Source of the DNA: Amorphoplanes friuliensis DSM 7358
GTDB lineage: Bacteria; Actinomycetota; Actinomycetes; Mycobacteriales; Micromonosporaceae
NCBI RefSeq assembly: GCF_000494755.1
Contig: NC_022657.1
Coordinates: forward strand, 1,836,001-1,900,000
DNA length: 64,000 bases
Reading direction: 5' to 3'
Position numbers and translations under genes: made by a program. Positions 16,443-26,516 of the stretch are shown piece by piece. Position 1 is the first letter of the stretch. Every line of letters starts with the position of its first letter. Below the pieces are notes generated by a model. It searched no databases and was not told the origin of the DNA. It worked only from the letters and a program-made list of their open reading frames with translations.

Positions 16443-17074
16443 TGACTCTGCTTGATCTCGACCCGGACCAGTTGCTCTCCACCACGCGGGCGGTCCGCAA
16501 ACGCCTCGACTTCACCCGGCCGGTGCCCGACGACACGATCCGCGAGTGCGTGGCGATGGCCCTGCAGGCACCGTCGGGGTCGAACAACGTGACCATGCGG
16601 TTCGTCGTGGTCCGCGACGAGGCGAAGCGCCGGGCGGTCGGCGACATCTACCGCGAGGTGTACGCCGGCTACAAGGCCTCACCCGGGTACGCCGGCAAGC
16701 CCACCGGTGACGACGCCCGCGACGCGGTGCAGCGACGGGTGGCGAGCTCCGCCGACTACCTGGGCGAGCACATGGGCGATGCGCCGGTGCTGGTCCTGGC
16801 CTGCAACGAGGGCCCCAACCGGCAGTGGGCGGTGGCCGGCATGGGCAACGTCATCCCGGCCACGTGGAGCTTCATGCTGGCCGCCCGGGCCCGCGGGCTC
16901 GGCACCGCGTGGACGTCGATGCACCTCGCCCGCGAGCGGGACGTGGCCGAGATCCTGGGGCTCGACTACGAGACGCTCGCGCAGGCGGTGCTCACGCCGG
17001 TGGCGTACACGAAGGGCACGGATTTCCGCCCGGCCGGGCGGCCCGCTCCGGACGAGATCATCCGCTGGGTCTGA
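16442..17074 (+). CDS. Nitroreductase-family flavoprotein
   Basis: This 210-residue protein belongs to the FMN-dependent nitroreductase family, which reduces nitro compounds, quinones or flavins with NAD(P)H. Typical features are TTRAVRKRLDF near the N-terminus, ALQAPSGSNNVTMRFVVV (FMN phosphate binding) and the C-terminal RARGLGTAWTSMHLA. The stop TGA and the stop of the convergent DUF58 gene both lie in one 12-bp palindrome, CTGAGGCCTCAG (17071-17082). It sits between the SpoIIM gene and the MoxR operon without an evident link to them. Confidence 0.87.
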   Translation: MTLLDLDPDQLLSTTRAVRKRLDFTRPVPDDTIRECVAMALQAPSGSNNVTMRFVVVRDEAKRRAVGDIYREVYAGYKASPGYAGKPTGDDARDAVQRRVASSADYLGEHMGDAPVLVLACNEGPNRQWAVAGMGNVIPATWSFMLAARARGLGTAWTSMHLARERDVAEILGLDYETLAQAVLTPVAYTKGTDFRPAGRPAPDEIIRWV

Positions 17075-17078
17075 GGCC

Positions 17079-18398
17079 TCAGAGCCGGCCTGCTGCTTTG
17101 AGCTTCAGGTAGACGTCGGCGACCTTCGAGGCGAAGTTGTCGCGGAGTTCGTCGACGACCATCACGCCCTGTTGTTCGAGGATGGTGCGGACGCGGCCAC
17201 GTTCGGCCAGGGCGAGTTCGGCGGCTGCGGCCACGTGGACGTCGTCGGCGGTGGCGCCCTGGACCGGGAGCTGGGCCAGCTGGGCGGTCTCCGGGTCGCG
17301 GACGCTGGCCAGGACCACGCGGTGCCGGGTTGTCAGCCGCGTGAGCATCGGCAGCAGGCCCTCGACGATCGGCGCGGCGTCGAGCGCCGAGAAGATGACC
17401 ACGAGGGAGCGTTTGTGGTCGCGGCGGAGCAGGTCGGCGACGGCCAGGCCGAAGTCCGTCTCGACGAGGGCGGGTTCCAGGGAGGCCATCGAGCTGATCA
17501 GGCGGGGGAGTTTGGTGCGGTGGCCGCCGCCCTCCACCTTGGCGCGGACGGCGGTGTCGACCGCCAGCAGGTCCACCCGGTCGTCAGCCTTGGAGGCGAG
17601 GACCGCCAGGAGCAGCGCGGCGTCGATCGCGGCGTCCAGGCGGGGTTCGTCGCCGATCCGCGCCGCCGACGTACGGCCGGTGTCCAGCACGCAGATCACC
17701 CGGCGGTCGCGCTCGGGGCGCCAGGTCCGGACCACCACGTCGTGCGTACGCGCGCTGGCCCGCCAGTCGATCGAGCGGACGTCGTCGCCGATGACGTACT
17801 CGCGGAGGACGTCGAACTCGGTGCCCTGGCCGCGTCCGCGGGTGACCACGGCGCCGTCGAAGATCCGCAGCTTGGCCAGCTTTTCCGGGAGCAGCCGCCG
17901 CGACGGGAAGCGCGGCAGGACCCGCAGCGTCGACCCCGGCGTGACGGCGTCGTTCCACCGCTGGCGCCGCTGCCGGTACGCGAGCCCGAGCGGCCCGTAC
18001 GAGCGCAGTGTCACCCGGACCGCGGGCCGGTCGCCGTGCCGTGTCGGGGTGAGGGTGGTGATGATCTCCTGCTGTTCGCCGGGCAGCAGGTTGAGCCGGT
18101 GCTCGGTGTTGTCCGCGCCGGCCGACGGCACCCAGCGGTCGCGCAGCCGCAGCCACATCGGCCGCCGCGCCGCGTTGCCGACGGTGAGCACGGCGGTAGC
18201 CGTCTCACCCAGCCACACCGTCGCGTCGGCTTCGCGGCGCAGTGTCACACCGGTCAGCGGCGCCGCGACCAGCACATCCAGCAGCGCCGCCACGGCGGCC
18301 AGGCCGAGCACGGCCAGCGTCAGCAGCCACGGTGACGGGAGCAGCGCCGGCAGGGGTACGCCCAGCGCCAGCAGCAGCGCGAAGCGCCTGGTGACCAC
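17079..18398 (-). CDS. DUF58 domain protein (MoxR-associated, vWA-like)
   Basis: The protein has 439 residues. Two hydrophobic N-terminal segments anchor it in the membrane, followed by a beta-rich region and the DUF58 core EFDVLREYVIGDDVRSIDWR. A von Willebrand A-like segment follows, with VICVLDTGRTSAAR. DUF58 proteins are thought to be substrates or partners of MoxR AAA chaperones. It is the last gene of a five-gene operon on this strand, 7 nt after moxR. Confidence 0.9.
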   Translation of the reverse strand: MVTRRFALLLALGVPLPALLPSPWLLTLAVLGLAAVAALLDVLVAAPLTGVTLRREADATVWLGETATAVLTVGNAARRPMWLRLRDRWVPSAGADNTEHRLNLLPGEQQEIITTLTPTRHGDRPAVRVTLRSYGPLGLAYRQRRQRWNDAVTPGSTLRVLPRFPSRRLLPEKLAKLRIFDGAVVTRGRGQGTEFDVLREYVIGDDVRSIDWRASARTHDVVVRTWRPERDRRVICVLDTGRTSAARIGDEPRLDAAIDAALLLAVLASKADDRVDLLAVDTAVRAKVEGGGHRTKLPRLISSMASLEPALVETDFGLAVADLLRRDHKRSLVVIFSALDAAPIVEGLLPMLTRLTTRHRVVLASVRDPETAQLAQLPVQGATADDVHVAAAAELALAERGRVRTILEQQGVMVVDELRDNFASKVADVYLKLKAAGRL

Positions 18399-18405
18399 GG
18401 TCGGC

Positions 18406-19376
<971 letters not shown>

Positions 19377-19380
<4 letters not shown>

Positions 19381-20708
19381 GTCACTTTCCCCTCGTCAGG
19401 TCCCTGCTGCCAGTTCTGCTGCCCGGTCACGTAGCGGACCAGGTTCTGCACGGTAGTCGCGGCCCGCGCCAGCTCCTCGTCGCTGTCCTCGACCCCGGCG
19501 CCGAGCACGTGGCGTACCTCGGCGACCGGCTGCCGGGTCACGGCGGCCACCCGCTCGGCCACCTCGTCCACCGGTGAGTCCGGCGGCATCCCGAAATGCT
19601 CGGTGAGCCGCAGGCGGGCGGCGTTCTGCACGGTGGCCAGCGAGGTGCTGCGTGCGCCGGCCCGCCGGTACAGGCCGCCCAGGCCGCGTACCGTCTCAGC
19701 GGCCCGGACCCGCACGGGCAGCGGCTCGGCGACCGGCGCGCCCAGGCGCCGGGCCGACGCGGCGGCCAGGGCCAGGGCGGCCAGGGCGAGCAGCGCCAGG
19801 GTGGCCCAGACAGCCGGCGGGAAGGCCTGGGCCAGGGGGCTTCCGGTGACCGCGTTGCCGCCGCCGTTCTCCGCCGCCTGGCCGTCCTCCGGCTCCCCGG
19901 ACGGTCCGTCGGTGGGCTCGCCCGCCTCGTCCTCCTCGCCTTCCCGCGGCTCGGACTCGTCCGTGCCGGACTGGTCGTCCCGGGTCGGAGCAGGCGGCGG
20001 CGTGGCGGTGGGCGCCGGATCGGACTCCCGCTCGTGCAGGTCGAGCCAGATCACCCGGGGTGCCCGGCCCAGCAGACCGACGGCCAGCGTGTGGTTGCCG
20101 TGCTCGTCCGCCCGGTCGTTCCGGAACGGGTCGGAAGCCCCGATCAGCGTCATCCGGGCCCGCGGTGTCTGGATCTCGACCAGCCCGTCCTGGTAGCACC
20201 GCACCGCCCGGTAGCCGCCCGGATCGTAGGCCAGGCGCAGCGCCGCGGCGGGCCCGGCCGCGGTCGCGTAGTCCGTCGAGCACCCGGGCTGCGGCGCCGC
20301 GGCGGTCCACCGCGGGCCGCCGACCGGGATGGTGAGGCCCGCCCGACGCACCTGCTCCGCGCCGGGCGCCACGAGGACCACACGAACCTCCGGCGGCAGC
20401 GACTGGAACTGGTCCAGGTAGGACGGATTGACCAGGCCCGGCGTCGTCACGAAGACGGTCGCCGGCCCGCCCGCACCCGCAGCGGTCAGCGCATCGGCGG
20501 TGCTGCTGCGGACATCGATGTCGACACCGTCACGGGCCAGGCTGTCGGCCAGCCGCCGGGCACCTTCCCCCTCGTCACTGGTGGGGGAGAGGAACGAGGC
20601 GTCGGTCGGGTCGCTCTGCTCCACCGCGTGCACGATCCCGGTCAGCGTGGCCAGACCGGCGACGACCACGAACGGCAGCGCGAACCTCATCCAGCGGCGC
20701 GACTTCAC
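19377..20708 (-). CDS. DUF4350 membrane-associated protein
   Basis: The protein has 443 residues. One transmembrane segment lies near the N-terminus (FALPFVVVAGLATLTGIVHA). A DUF4350-type extracytoplasmic domain follows, with SDEGEGARRLADSLARDGVD. An acidic, low-complexity linker rich in E, D, P and T precedes a second transmembrane segment near residues 300-320, and the C-terminus is cytoplasmic and helical. The GTG start overlaps the DUF4129 stop by 4 nt. It is a member of the MoxR operon; its precise role is unknown. Confidence 0.85.
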
Positions 20709-21289
20709 GGCGTACCCTCCCGCATCCGGTTGCGGACGTCGCCGGTCAGCGCGCGCATGCGTTCGTCGTGGGTGTGCTGGGCGGGGCGGTTGCCGTACCA
20801 GATCTCGGAGAACAGATCGGTGGCCCGGCCCAGCGAACCGGCCATCGCCGGGCGGTTCGTCGCGACGACGGCCGCGACCTCGGCGGCGGTCGTGCCCGGC
20901 AGCGGCGTGACGACCCCGGCGGCGGCCAGGTCACCCACCACGTCCCGCAGGCGCTGCCGGACGGCCTCGGCATAACGCCCCTCGGCGGCCAGCCGGTCGG
21001 CCAGCAGGGTGCCGTCGGCAAGCACGACGGTCGGCGCGAAGACCGGCTCCGGCTTCGACTTCCTCCCCTTCCTGGCGGCCTTCGGTTTCCTGGTACGCCG
21101 GAAGCGCGGCCACCTCAACTTAGGCATCCGCAGGCGGGGAAGTCGCGGCCAGCGCCGTGGCACCCAGGCGGGGAACCAGTACCAGAGCGCGCCACTGATC
21201 CCGGCCAGCAGCAGGAGCAGAAGCAGCAGCGTCTGCGGGGCGATCACGTCGAAGACCGTCGCCACGAACTCGTCCCAGACGCGGGTCAT
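20705..21289 (-). CDS. DUF4129 domain membrane protein
   Basis: The protein has 194 residues. One N-terminal transmembrane segment (TLLLLLLLLAGISGALWYWF) is followed by a very basic stretch rich in Arg, Lys and Pro and then a DUF4129-like helical domain, with AEGRYAEAVRQRLRDVV. In transglutaminase-containing relatives this domain follows the peptidase; here it is free-standing. Both ends overlap their neighbours by 4 nt, so it is coupled within the MoxR operon. Confidence 0.83.
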   Translation of the reverse strand: MTRVWDEFVATVFDVIAPQTLLLLLLLLAGISGALWYWFPAWVPRRWPRLPRLRMPKLRWPRFRRTRKPKAARKGRKSKPEPVFAPTVVLADGTLLADRLAAEGRYAEAVRQRLRDVVGDLAAAGVVTPLPGTTAAEVAAVVATNRPAMAGSLGRATDLFSEIWYGNRPAQHTHDERMRALTGDVRNRMREGTP

Positions 21290-22122
21290 CGTGCGTACAC
21301 CAGCGGGTCGGCGTCGTCCTCACCGCGCGCCCGCGCCCGGCTGATCGCCAGGTCGAGCCCCTCGGTCCGGATCCGCGTCTCGAGCAGCAGCACGGCGGCC
21401 ACACATGCCAGCGCGGCGTAGGCAACGGCGTTCGCCAGCGTGTACGCCGCCGGTGTGATCCAGGCCAGCCACCGCGGATCCCCGCCGCTGATCAGCTTCA
21501 GCAACGACACCCACCCACTGCCCAGCGCAAACCGGATCGCAAACCAGGTGATGTACGCCGCCAGCAACGTCCAGAACCCCCGCAGCCCCCCACGCGCGGC
21601 CAGCTTCGCCGACCGGACCAGCGCGGTGAACGGGTTCGCGGACCGGTCGATGATCAGCACCGCCGCGGTCAGCCCGAACAGCCCGTAGCAGATCAGCCAG
21701 GGCACGACCCCGAAGAAGAACCCGGCCCCGCCGGCCACCCCGAGCAGCACGGCGATGCAGATCGTCGCGAGCGGACGCGTCCGCAACCACAACTCCCGGT
21801 GCGGCACGGCCCGCCCGATCAACGCCGGCCCGGCGGCCGCCGCGGCCAGCGCCCCGACCAGGGTGAGAACAAACGCCTCGGTGGCGAACCCGACCGACGT
21901 GACACTCCACCAGACCCCGAAATGCGTCCGCGCCGGTCCGTAGTAGGGCGGCGTCGCAAAAGCAGCGGTCCGCAACGGGACCAGCAGCGCCTGCTCCAGC
22001 AGCGCCAGCACAGCGGCGGTCCCGATGAGCGGCACGGCCCGCGCCCGCAACAACGCCATGGCGGCATCCAGCAACTCACCGAGCGTCATCGGACGCAGCG
22101 GCAGATCCGCCTGCGCAGGCAT
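21286..22122 (-). CDS. Multi-pass membrane protein, first gene of MoxR operon
   Basis: The protein has 278 residues with about six hydrophobic segments. The N-terminal LRPMTLGELLDAAMALLR pattern is typical of actinobacterial membrane proteins annotated as glycerophosphoryl diester phosphodiesterase membrane-domain or DUF7544-like. No catalytic residues are visible. ATG 22122 is chosen because TAGGAT (22135 down to 22130) ends 7 nt before it, giving a leaderless operon promoter. Four downstream genes follow with 4-nt overlaps or a 7-nt gap. Confidence 0.8.
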   Translation of the reverse strand: MPAQADLPLRPMTLGELLDAAMALLRARAVPLIGTAAVLALLEQALLVPLRTAAFATPPYYGPARTHFGVWWSVTSVGFATEAFVLTLVGALAAAAAGPALIGRAVPHRELWLRTRPLATICIAVLLGVAGGAGFFFGVVPWLICYGLFGLTAAVLIIDRSANPFTALVRSAKLAARGGLRGFWTLLAAYITWFAIRFALGSGWVSLLKLISGGDPRWLAWITPAAYTLANAVAYAALACVAAVLLLETRIRTEGLDLAISRARARGEDDADPLVYAR

Positions 22123-22242
22123 GGCGGCGATCCTACGAGATGCCCGCCGCGTCCATCGTCTCGCCTGTCGATGCATCGGCGGTTATGGTGCCTCGTGGGC
22201 GCTCACGAGGTGTCCTGGTGGTTTTTCTTCGAGAGGTTCGTG

Positions 22243-24045
22243 ATGACCCTTCCTGCAGGCGTTTCGCGGCGTGGTGTGCTCGGTGCCGCCGCTGCCGGTG
22301 TTGCCGTTCCCCTGGTGCTCGGCGAGGCGGCGCAGGCTGCGCCCTCGCACGGCCACGGGCATGGGCACGCTCCCAAGACCTATGACCTGACGGTGCTCGG
22401 TACGTCGGACACGCACGGCAATGTGTACAACTGGGATTACTACAAGGATCTCGAGTACGACGACAGCGCGCACAACGATGTCGGGGTGGCGAAGCTGGCG
22501 GCGCTGGTCAACCAGATCCGGGCGGAGCGGCGGGGCAAGGCCACGCTGGTGCTCGACGCCGGTGACACGATCCAGGGGACGCCGCTGGCGACCTACTACG
22601 CCAAGCAGGAGCCGATCACCACGACCGGTGAGAAGCACCCGATGGCACGGGCGATGAACGTGTTGCACTACGACGCGATCACGCTGGGGAACCACGAGTT
22701 CAACTACGGGCTGCCGCTGCTCAACCTGTGGATCCGGCAGCTGGGTTTCCCCGCGCTGGCGGCCAACGCCGTCGATGCGAAGTCGGGGCGGCCGGCCTTC
22801 ACCCCGTACGTGATCAAGAAGGTCTCGCTCGGTCACGGCGCACCGACGCTGCGGGTCGGGATCCTGGGTCTGACCAACCCGGGTGTGGCCATCTGGGACA
22901 GGGCCAATGTCGAGGGCAAGCTCGACTTCGAGGACATGGTGGCGACCGCGGCCAAGTGGGTGCCCGTCATGCGGGCGCGGGGCGCGGACATCGTGCTGAT
23001 CTCCGCGCACGGTGGTGACAGCGGCACGTCGAGTTACGGGCCGGAGCTGCCGAACGAGAACCCGAGCGCGCTCATCGCCGAGCAGGTGCCCGGGATCGAC
23101 GCCATTCTCTTCGGGCACGCGCACGCCAACGTGCCGCAGCGGTTCGTGACCAACACGAAGACCGGTGCGCAGGTGCTGCTGTCGGAGCCGTCGAAGTGGG
23201 GACAGCGGCTCGCGCGGATGGACTTCACGCTCACCCGCGACCGTGGCCGGTGGACGATCACCGCGAAGAAGTCGGACCTGCTGAACACCAACACGGTGGC
23301 CGAGGACCCGAAGGTGCTGGCGGCGGTGCGGTCGCAGCACGCCAAGACGGTCGCGTACGTCAACCAGGTCGTGGCGACGTCCACCGAGGAGCTGTCCGCG
23401 GCGGAGTCCCGGTACAAGGACACGCCGATCCTGGACTACATCAACAAGGTGCAGACGGACACGGTCACCGCGGCCCTGGCCGGCACCGAGTACGCGTCGC
23501 TGCCCGTCCTGTCGATCGCGGCGCCGTTCAGCCGTACGGCGGTGTTCCCGCAGGGTGACGTCAAGATCAAGGACGTGGCCGGGCTCTACATCTACGACAA
23601 CACGCTCGAGGCGGTCGTGCTGACCGGCGCCGAGGTGAAGGCGTACCTGGAGTTCTCGGCGAAGTTCTTCGTGACCCTGCCGGTGGGGGCGACGCCGGAC
23701 CCGGCGACGATCAGCGACCCGGCCGTGCCGGACTACAACTACGACGTGTTCTCGGGTGTCGATTACGACATCGACATCAGCCGCCCGGTCGGTGACCGGA
23801 TCACCCGCCTGGAGATCGCGGGTGTGGCGGTCGCGGCGGACGCGCGGTTCGTCGTCGCGGTCAACAACTACCGGCGCAGTGGTGGTGGCAACTTCCCGGG
23901 CATCGTGAAGACGCAGGTCTACAACGCGCAGCAGGAGATCCGGCAGCTCCTGATCGACTGGGCGCAGGCCGAGGGTGAGATCAACCCGGCGGACTTCTTC
24001 GTCCCGAACTGGCAGCTGGTCCGGGCGGGCGTCCCGGTCTTCTGA
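22243..24045 (+). CDS. Secreted 5'-nucleotidase/UDP-sugar hydrolase family metallophosphoesterase
   Basis: The protein has 600 residues. A twin-arginine signal (SRRGVLGAAAAGVAVPL) ending near AQA predicts Tat export. The calcineurin-like domain shows the metal-binding motifs TSDTHGN, DAGDTIQG, GNHEF and GHAHAN. The C-terminal 5'-nucleotidase domain ends with NYRRSGGGNFPG, which binds the nucleobase. It should hydrolyse extracellular nucleotides or related phosphoesters. ATG 22243 follows a GAGAGG site. The 5' region holds a 7-bp hairpin (22191-22197 with 22204-22210). Confidence 0.92.
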   Translation: MTLPAGVSRRGVLGAAAAGVAVPLVLGEAAQAAPSHGHGHGHAPKTYDLTVLGTSDTHGNVYNWDYYKDLEYDDSAHNDVGVAKLAALVNQIRAERRGKATLVLDAGDTIQGTPLATYYAKQEPITTTGEKHPMARAMNVLHYDAITLGNHEFNYGLPLLNLWIRQLGFPALAANAVDAKSGRPAFTPYVIKKVSLGHGAPTLRVGILGLTNPGVAIWDRANVEGKLDFEDMVATAAKWVPVMRARGADIVLISAHGGDSGTSSYGPELPNENPSALIAEQVPGIDAILFGHAHANVPQRFVTNTKTGAQVLLSEPSKWGQRLARMDFTLTRDRGRWTITAKKSDLLNTNTVAEDPKVLAAVRSQHAKTVAYVNQVVATSTEELSAAESRYKDTPILDYINKVQTDTVTAALAGTEYASLPVLSIAAPFSRTAVFPQGDVKIKDVAGLYIYDNTLEAVVLTGAEVKAYLEFSAKFFVTLPVGATPDPATISDPAVPDYNYDVFSGVDYDIDISRPVGDRITRLEIAGVAVAADARFVVAVNNYRRSGGGNFPGIVKTQVYNAQQEIRQLLIDWAQAEGEINPADFFVPNWQLVRAGVPVF

Positions 24046-24057
24046 TCAACGGCAGGT

Positions 24058-24091
24058 GCCGTCGTGGTGCTCCGCGGAGCACCACGACGGC
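24058..24091. terminator. 34-bp perfect palindrome, bidirectional terminator
   Basis: Bases 24058-24074 are exactly complementary to 24075-24091 (arm GCCGTCGTGGTGCTCCG). The hairpin lies 12 nt after the nucleotidase stop and 21 nt before the stop of the convergent membrane-protein gene, so it can serve both. Confidence 0.85.
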
Positions 24092-24112
24092 CACCCGCCC
24101 ACCCCAGTAGGT

Positions 24113-24946
24113 CTAGGCGCCCGGCGGTGACGTCCAGTGGCCGTCCGTGTCCGCCGTCAGCATGAGCGAGCCGGTGTGCCCGTCACCGAGAGTGAGGCGG
24201 CACAGGTACTCCCGCATCCCGGCGGCGTTGCGGTCGGAGATGGCCCGGCACTGGGCCGAGGTCACGTCGATGTTGGCTCCCTTGAGCTGCCCGTCGTTGA
24301 CGACGGCGTCCTGCACCGCGGACAGTCGTGAGCTCTCCTGGATGCTGTCGACCAGCGGGAGGATGACGACAGCGGACATCACGAACCACACAAAACCGGC
24401 CGCGGCCAGGGTGACCAGGTACGTGATCCAGTAGGGCGCGGTGCTGTTGCGGCCGCGGCGGGCGGCTCCGGCCCGGCGGCTCGCCGAGAACGCCCCGAGG
24501 ATCCCGAAGAAGAGCGTGAAGATCGCGACCGGCCACACCGCCGGCGGCTGGGCCCGCGAGGCGTGCTGCATCTCGTCGGGGAACGGCACCAGCAGCCCAC
24601 CGTGCCCGGTCACCGCCTGGCCCGGGTACGACGGGGCCGGTTCCGGCTCCGGGGATGCCGCCGCCCACGGTGGTGCCGTCGGATAGGCCGACGGCGGCGG
24701 GTAGGCACCGGCCTGCGGCAGCCCGCTGGCCTCCGGGACCTCCCCGGGGTAGCCCGCCGGCACGGTGAGCTGCGGATAAGCCACCGGCTCGGGATAGTCG
24801 GCCGCACCCTCCTGCGGGTACGCCACAGGCGGGAACGCCTCACCCTGATCGGTCACGGGTGGAGCCGACACCGGCGCCGCGTACTGGTCCTGGGCCGGCG
24901 GGTACTGCGCGTATCCGGTGGCGAACTGGGGGTACTCCGTGCTCAT
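24113..24946 (-). CDS. Membrane protein with Pro/Tyr-rich N-terminus
   Basis: The protein has 277 residues. The first ~125 residues are disordered and rich in Pro, Tyr, Ala and Gln. Two transmembrane segments follow (VWPVAIFTLFFGILGAF and WITYLVTLAAAGFVWFV). A ~75-residue extracytoplasmic domain has two cysteines, in SAQCRAIS and YLCRLTLG. This resembles actinobacterial DUF4190/DUF4333-type proteins. The function is unknown. ATG 24946 is favoured over an upstream Met because the protein opens MSTEYPQF and an AAAGG site lies just before it. Confidence 0.75.
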   Translation of the reverse strand: MSTEYPQFATGYAQYPPAQDQYAAPVSAPPVTDQGEAFPPVAYPQEGAADYPEPVAYPQLTVPAGYPGEVPEASGLPQAGAYPPPSAYPTAPPWAAASPEPEPAPSYPGQAVTGHGGLLVPFPDEMQHASRAQPPAVWPVAIFTLFFGILGAFSASRRAGAARRGRNSTAPYWITYLVTLAAAGFVWFVMSAVVILPLVDSIQESSRLSAVQDAVVNDGQLKGANIDVTSAQCRAISDRNAAGMREYLCRLTLGDGHTGSLMLTADTDGHWTSPPGA

Positions 24947-25029
24947 GCGGGGGCCTTTCCGGTGGCGGCTCGGGAGCATTGCCGTGCCAGAGGTCAACCC
25001 CATCGGCCTGCCCCTGCGTGAGTTGAGAA

Positions 25030-26301
25030 CTACTGTCTGGCCAGCGCGTACAGGGTGCTGATCTGGGTTGCGGTCAGGGCTTTGTTCCAGATCGCGACCT
25101 CGTCCACGGACCCGGTCAGGCCCGTCGTGGCGCTGTTCTCCGAGACGGTCAGGGGAAGCGCCGGGTACCCGGTGATCGTCCCGGTAACCGGCTGGGCCGC
25201 CACCTGCACACCGTCGAGGTAGAGCCGCAGCGCCGAGCCGTCGTAAACGCCGACCGCGAAGTGGTATCCGCCACCGGTGGGCCAGCGGCCGAGGGCGGTC
25301 TGCCGCGTGGTGCCGAAGTCGACGATGAACCGCATGTCCCTGCCGTCGCTGCTCCAGGACAGCAGGTAATTGATCATTCCGGCGTTCGGGCTGCCCTTGA
25401 AGACGAGCCGCCAGTTCGTGGTGGCCACGGCGTCGGTCCAGGCGGCGACCGTCAGCGGGCCGGTGATCGAGTGCGCCGGTGCGGTCACCGCCGCGTACGA
25501 CGGGCCGGTCCCGTTCTTGAACCGCGTGGCGGTGTTCGGGTCGGCACGGACCGCCCCGGCCACCCCGGTCGTGGGGCTGTTGTAGAGGGTGAGCGGGGTG
25601 GTACCCGTCTCGTCGGCGACGGGCGACGGGCTCGTCCCGCCCATCCGCCAGTAGCTCACCGGGCCGGAAGCCTTCACCGCCGCGGTGTAGAAGTACGAGG
25701 CCTTCCAGCTGTTCGTGGCGGTCGCTGACGTGGCCGTGTAAACCGCGCCCGTGCCCGGCAGGGCTGCGGCTGCGGCGAGGACCCCGGTGGCGGCGACGGC
25801 CACGAGACGGTGTCTGCCCGCGTACCGGAAACGGCGCCGGACCTGGGGGATCGCCAGGCTGAGCGCGATCAGGACGAGGCCGGCGACGGGTGCGGCCCGG
25901 CCGGCGTGCAGCCGGACCGTGCCGGCGAGCGGGACCACGATCCGGCCGACGCCCAGCAGCTGCGCCTTGGTGACCAGGCGGGAGTCGGGCTGCGCGTTAG
26001 CGTCACCCTGAGTGCGGTAGCGGCCGTCCGGCAGCCGCTCGACCACCCGGTGGGTGACCGGCTCGCCGCCGCTGACCGCCGGCGCCAGGACCACCACGGT
26101 GCCGGGCCGCGGCCCGCTCCCGGCGCCGGGAGACGCGATCACCACGTCTCCGGGACGCACGAGCGGCGCCATCGAGCCCGAGGTCACCGTGTACGCGTCC
26201 CAGCCCCACGACAACGGCAGCAGCACCCAGGCCGTCAGGGTCAGCACCGTGGTCAGGGCCGCGACGATCAGCGTGCGGGACACCGTGGCCCAGCCGGTCA
26301 C
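25030..26301 (-). CDS. SipW-type signal peptidase fused to a LamG-like domain
   Basis: The protein has 423 residues. The N-terminal S26B signal peptidase has a membrane segment (residues ~11-30), catalytic Ser43 in SGSMAPLVRPGD, His84 in PVTHRVVE replacing the usual Lys, and the GDAN motif near residue 100. These are the features of the archaeal/ER/SipW type. A second membrane segment follows near 138-152 and a third near 165-181. The third one, ending ALPGTGAVYTATSAT, resembles the signal-peptide region of SipW cargo proteins. Residues ~215-423 form a concanavalin-like LamG domain (YHFAVGVYDGSALRLYLDG; SVDEVAIWNKALT). GTG 26301 overlaps the stop of a short upstream ORF as GTGA. Confidence 0.85.
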   Translation of the reverse strand: MTGWATVSRTLIVAALTTVLTLTAWVLLPLSWGWDAYTVTSGSMAPLVRPGDVVIASPGAGSGPRPGTVVVLAPAVSGGEPVTHRVVERLPDGRYRTQGDANAQPDSRLVTKAQLLGVGRIVVPLAGTVRLHAGRAAPVAGLVLIALSLAIPQVRRRFRYAGRHRLVAVAATGVLAAAAALPGTGAVYTATSATATNSWKASYFYTAAVKASGPVSYWRMGGTSPSPVADETGTTPLTLYNSPTTGVAGAVRADPNTATRFKNGTGPSYAAVTAPAHSITGPLTVAAWTDAVATTNWRLVFKGSPNAGMINYLLSWSSDGRDMRFIVDFGTTRQTALGRWPTGGGYHFAVGVYDGSALRLYLDGVQVAAQPVTGTITGYPALPLTVSENSATTGLTGSVDEVAIWNKALTATQISTLYALARQ

Positions 26302-26447
26302 GACGCCTGGGCCTCCCAGTTGAACACCGCCGACGCGGTCCCGTTCTGCGCACCGGCGACGTTCTGCACCGTGACACTGAAGCGGTACGTCAGCGATGCG
26401 TTCACCGTCGCGTTCCACGGGCCGAGACCGTTGGCGAACGACGCCAC
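26298..26447 (-). CDS. 49-codon ORF resembling the C-terminus of a SipW-cargo protein
   Basis: GTG 26447 follows a GGGGAG ribosome-binding site (26454-26459) and opens a 49-codon frame that ends in TGA overlapping the signal peptidase start. The protein includes YRFSVTVQNVAGAQNGTASA and ends VFNWEAQAS. This looks like the last beta-strands of secreted camelysin/TasA-type proteins that usually accompany SipW peptidases. The frame stays open upstream only as far as the MerR stop. It is therefore either a truncated remnant of a cargo gene or a real small exported-domain ORF kept for translational coupling. The first is more likely. Confidence 0.5.
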   Translation of the reverse strand: MASFANGLGPWNATVNASLTYRFSVTVQNVAGAQNGTASAVFNWEAQAS

Positions 26448-26460
26448 GAAGATCTCCCCT

Positions 26461-26495
26461 GGTCCGGCCGGCTGCGGCCTACTGTCGGCCGGACC
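26461..26495 (-). terminator. Terminator after the MerR regulator gene
   Basis: GGTCCGGCCG (26461-26470) pairs perfectly with CGGCCGGACC (26486-26495) around a 15-nt loop. It lies just downstream of the MerR stop and upstream of the signal peptidase locus. Confidence 0.7.
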
Positions 26496-26516
26496 GGGGA
26501 CGAGATCAGGAAAACG

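Noticed and set aside
24058..24091. Regulatory dyad or mobile-element end
   Set aside because: It lies between convergent stops and has the stem expected of a terminator; no target duplication or transposase is present.
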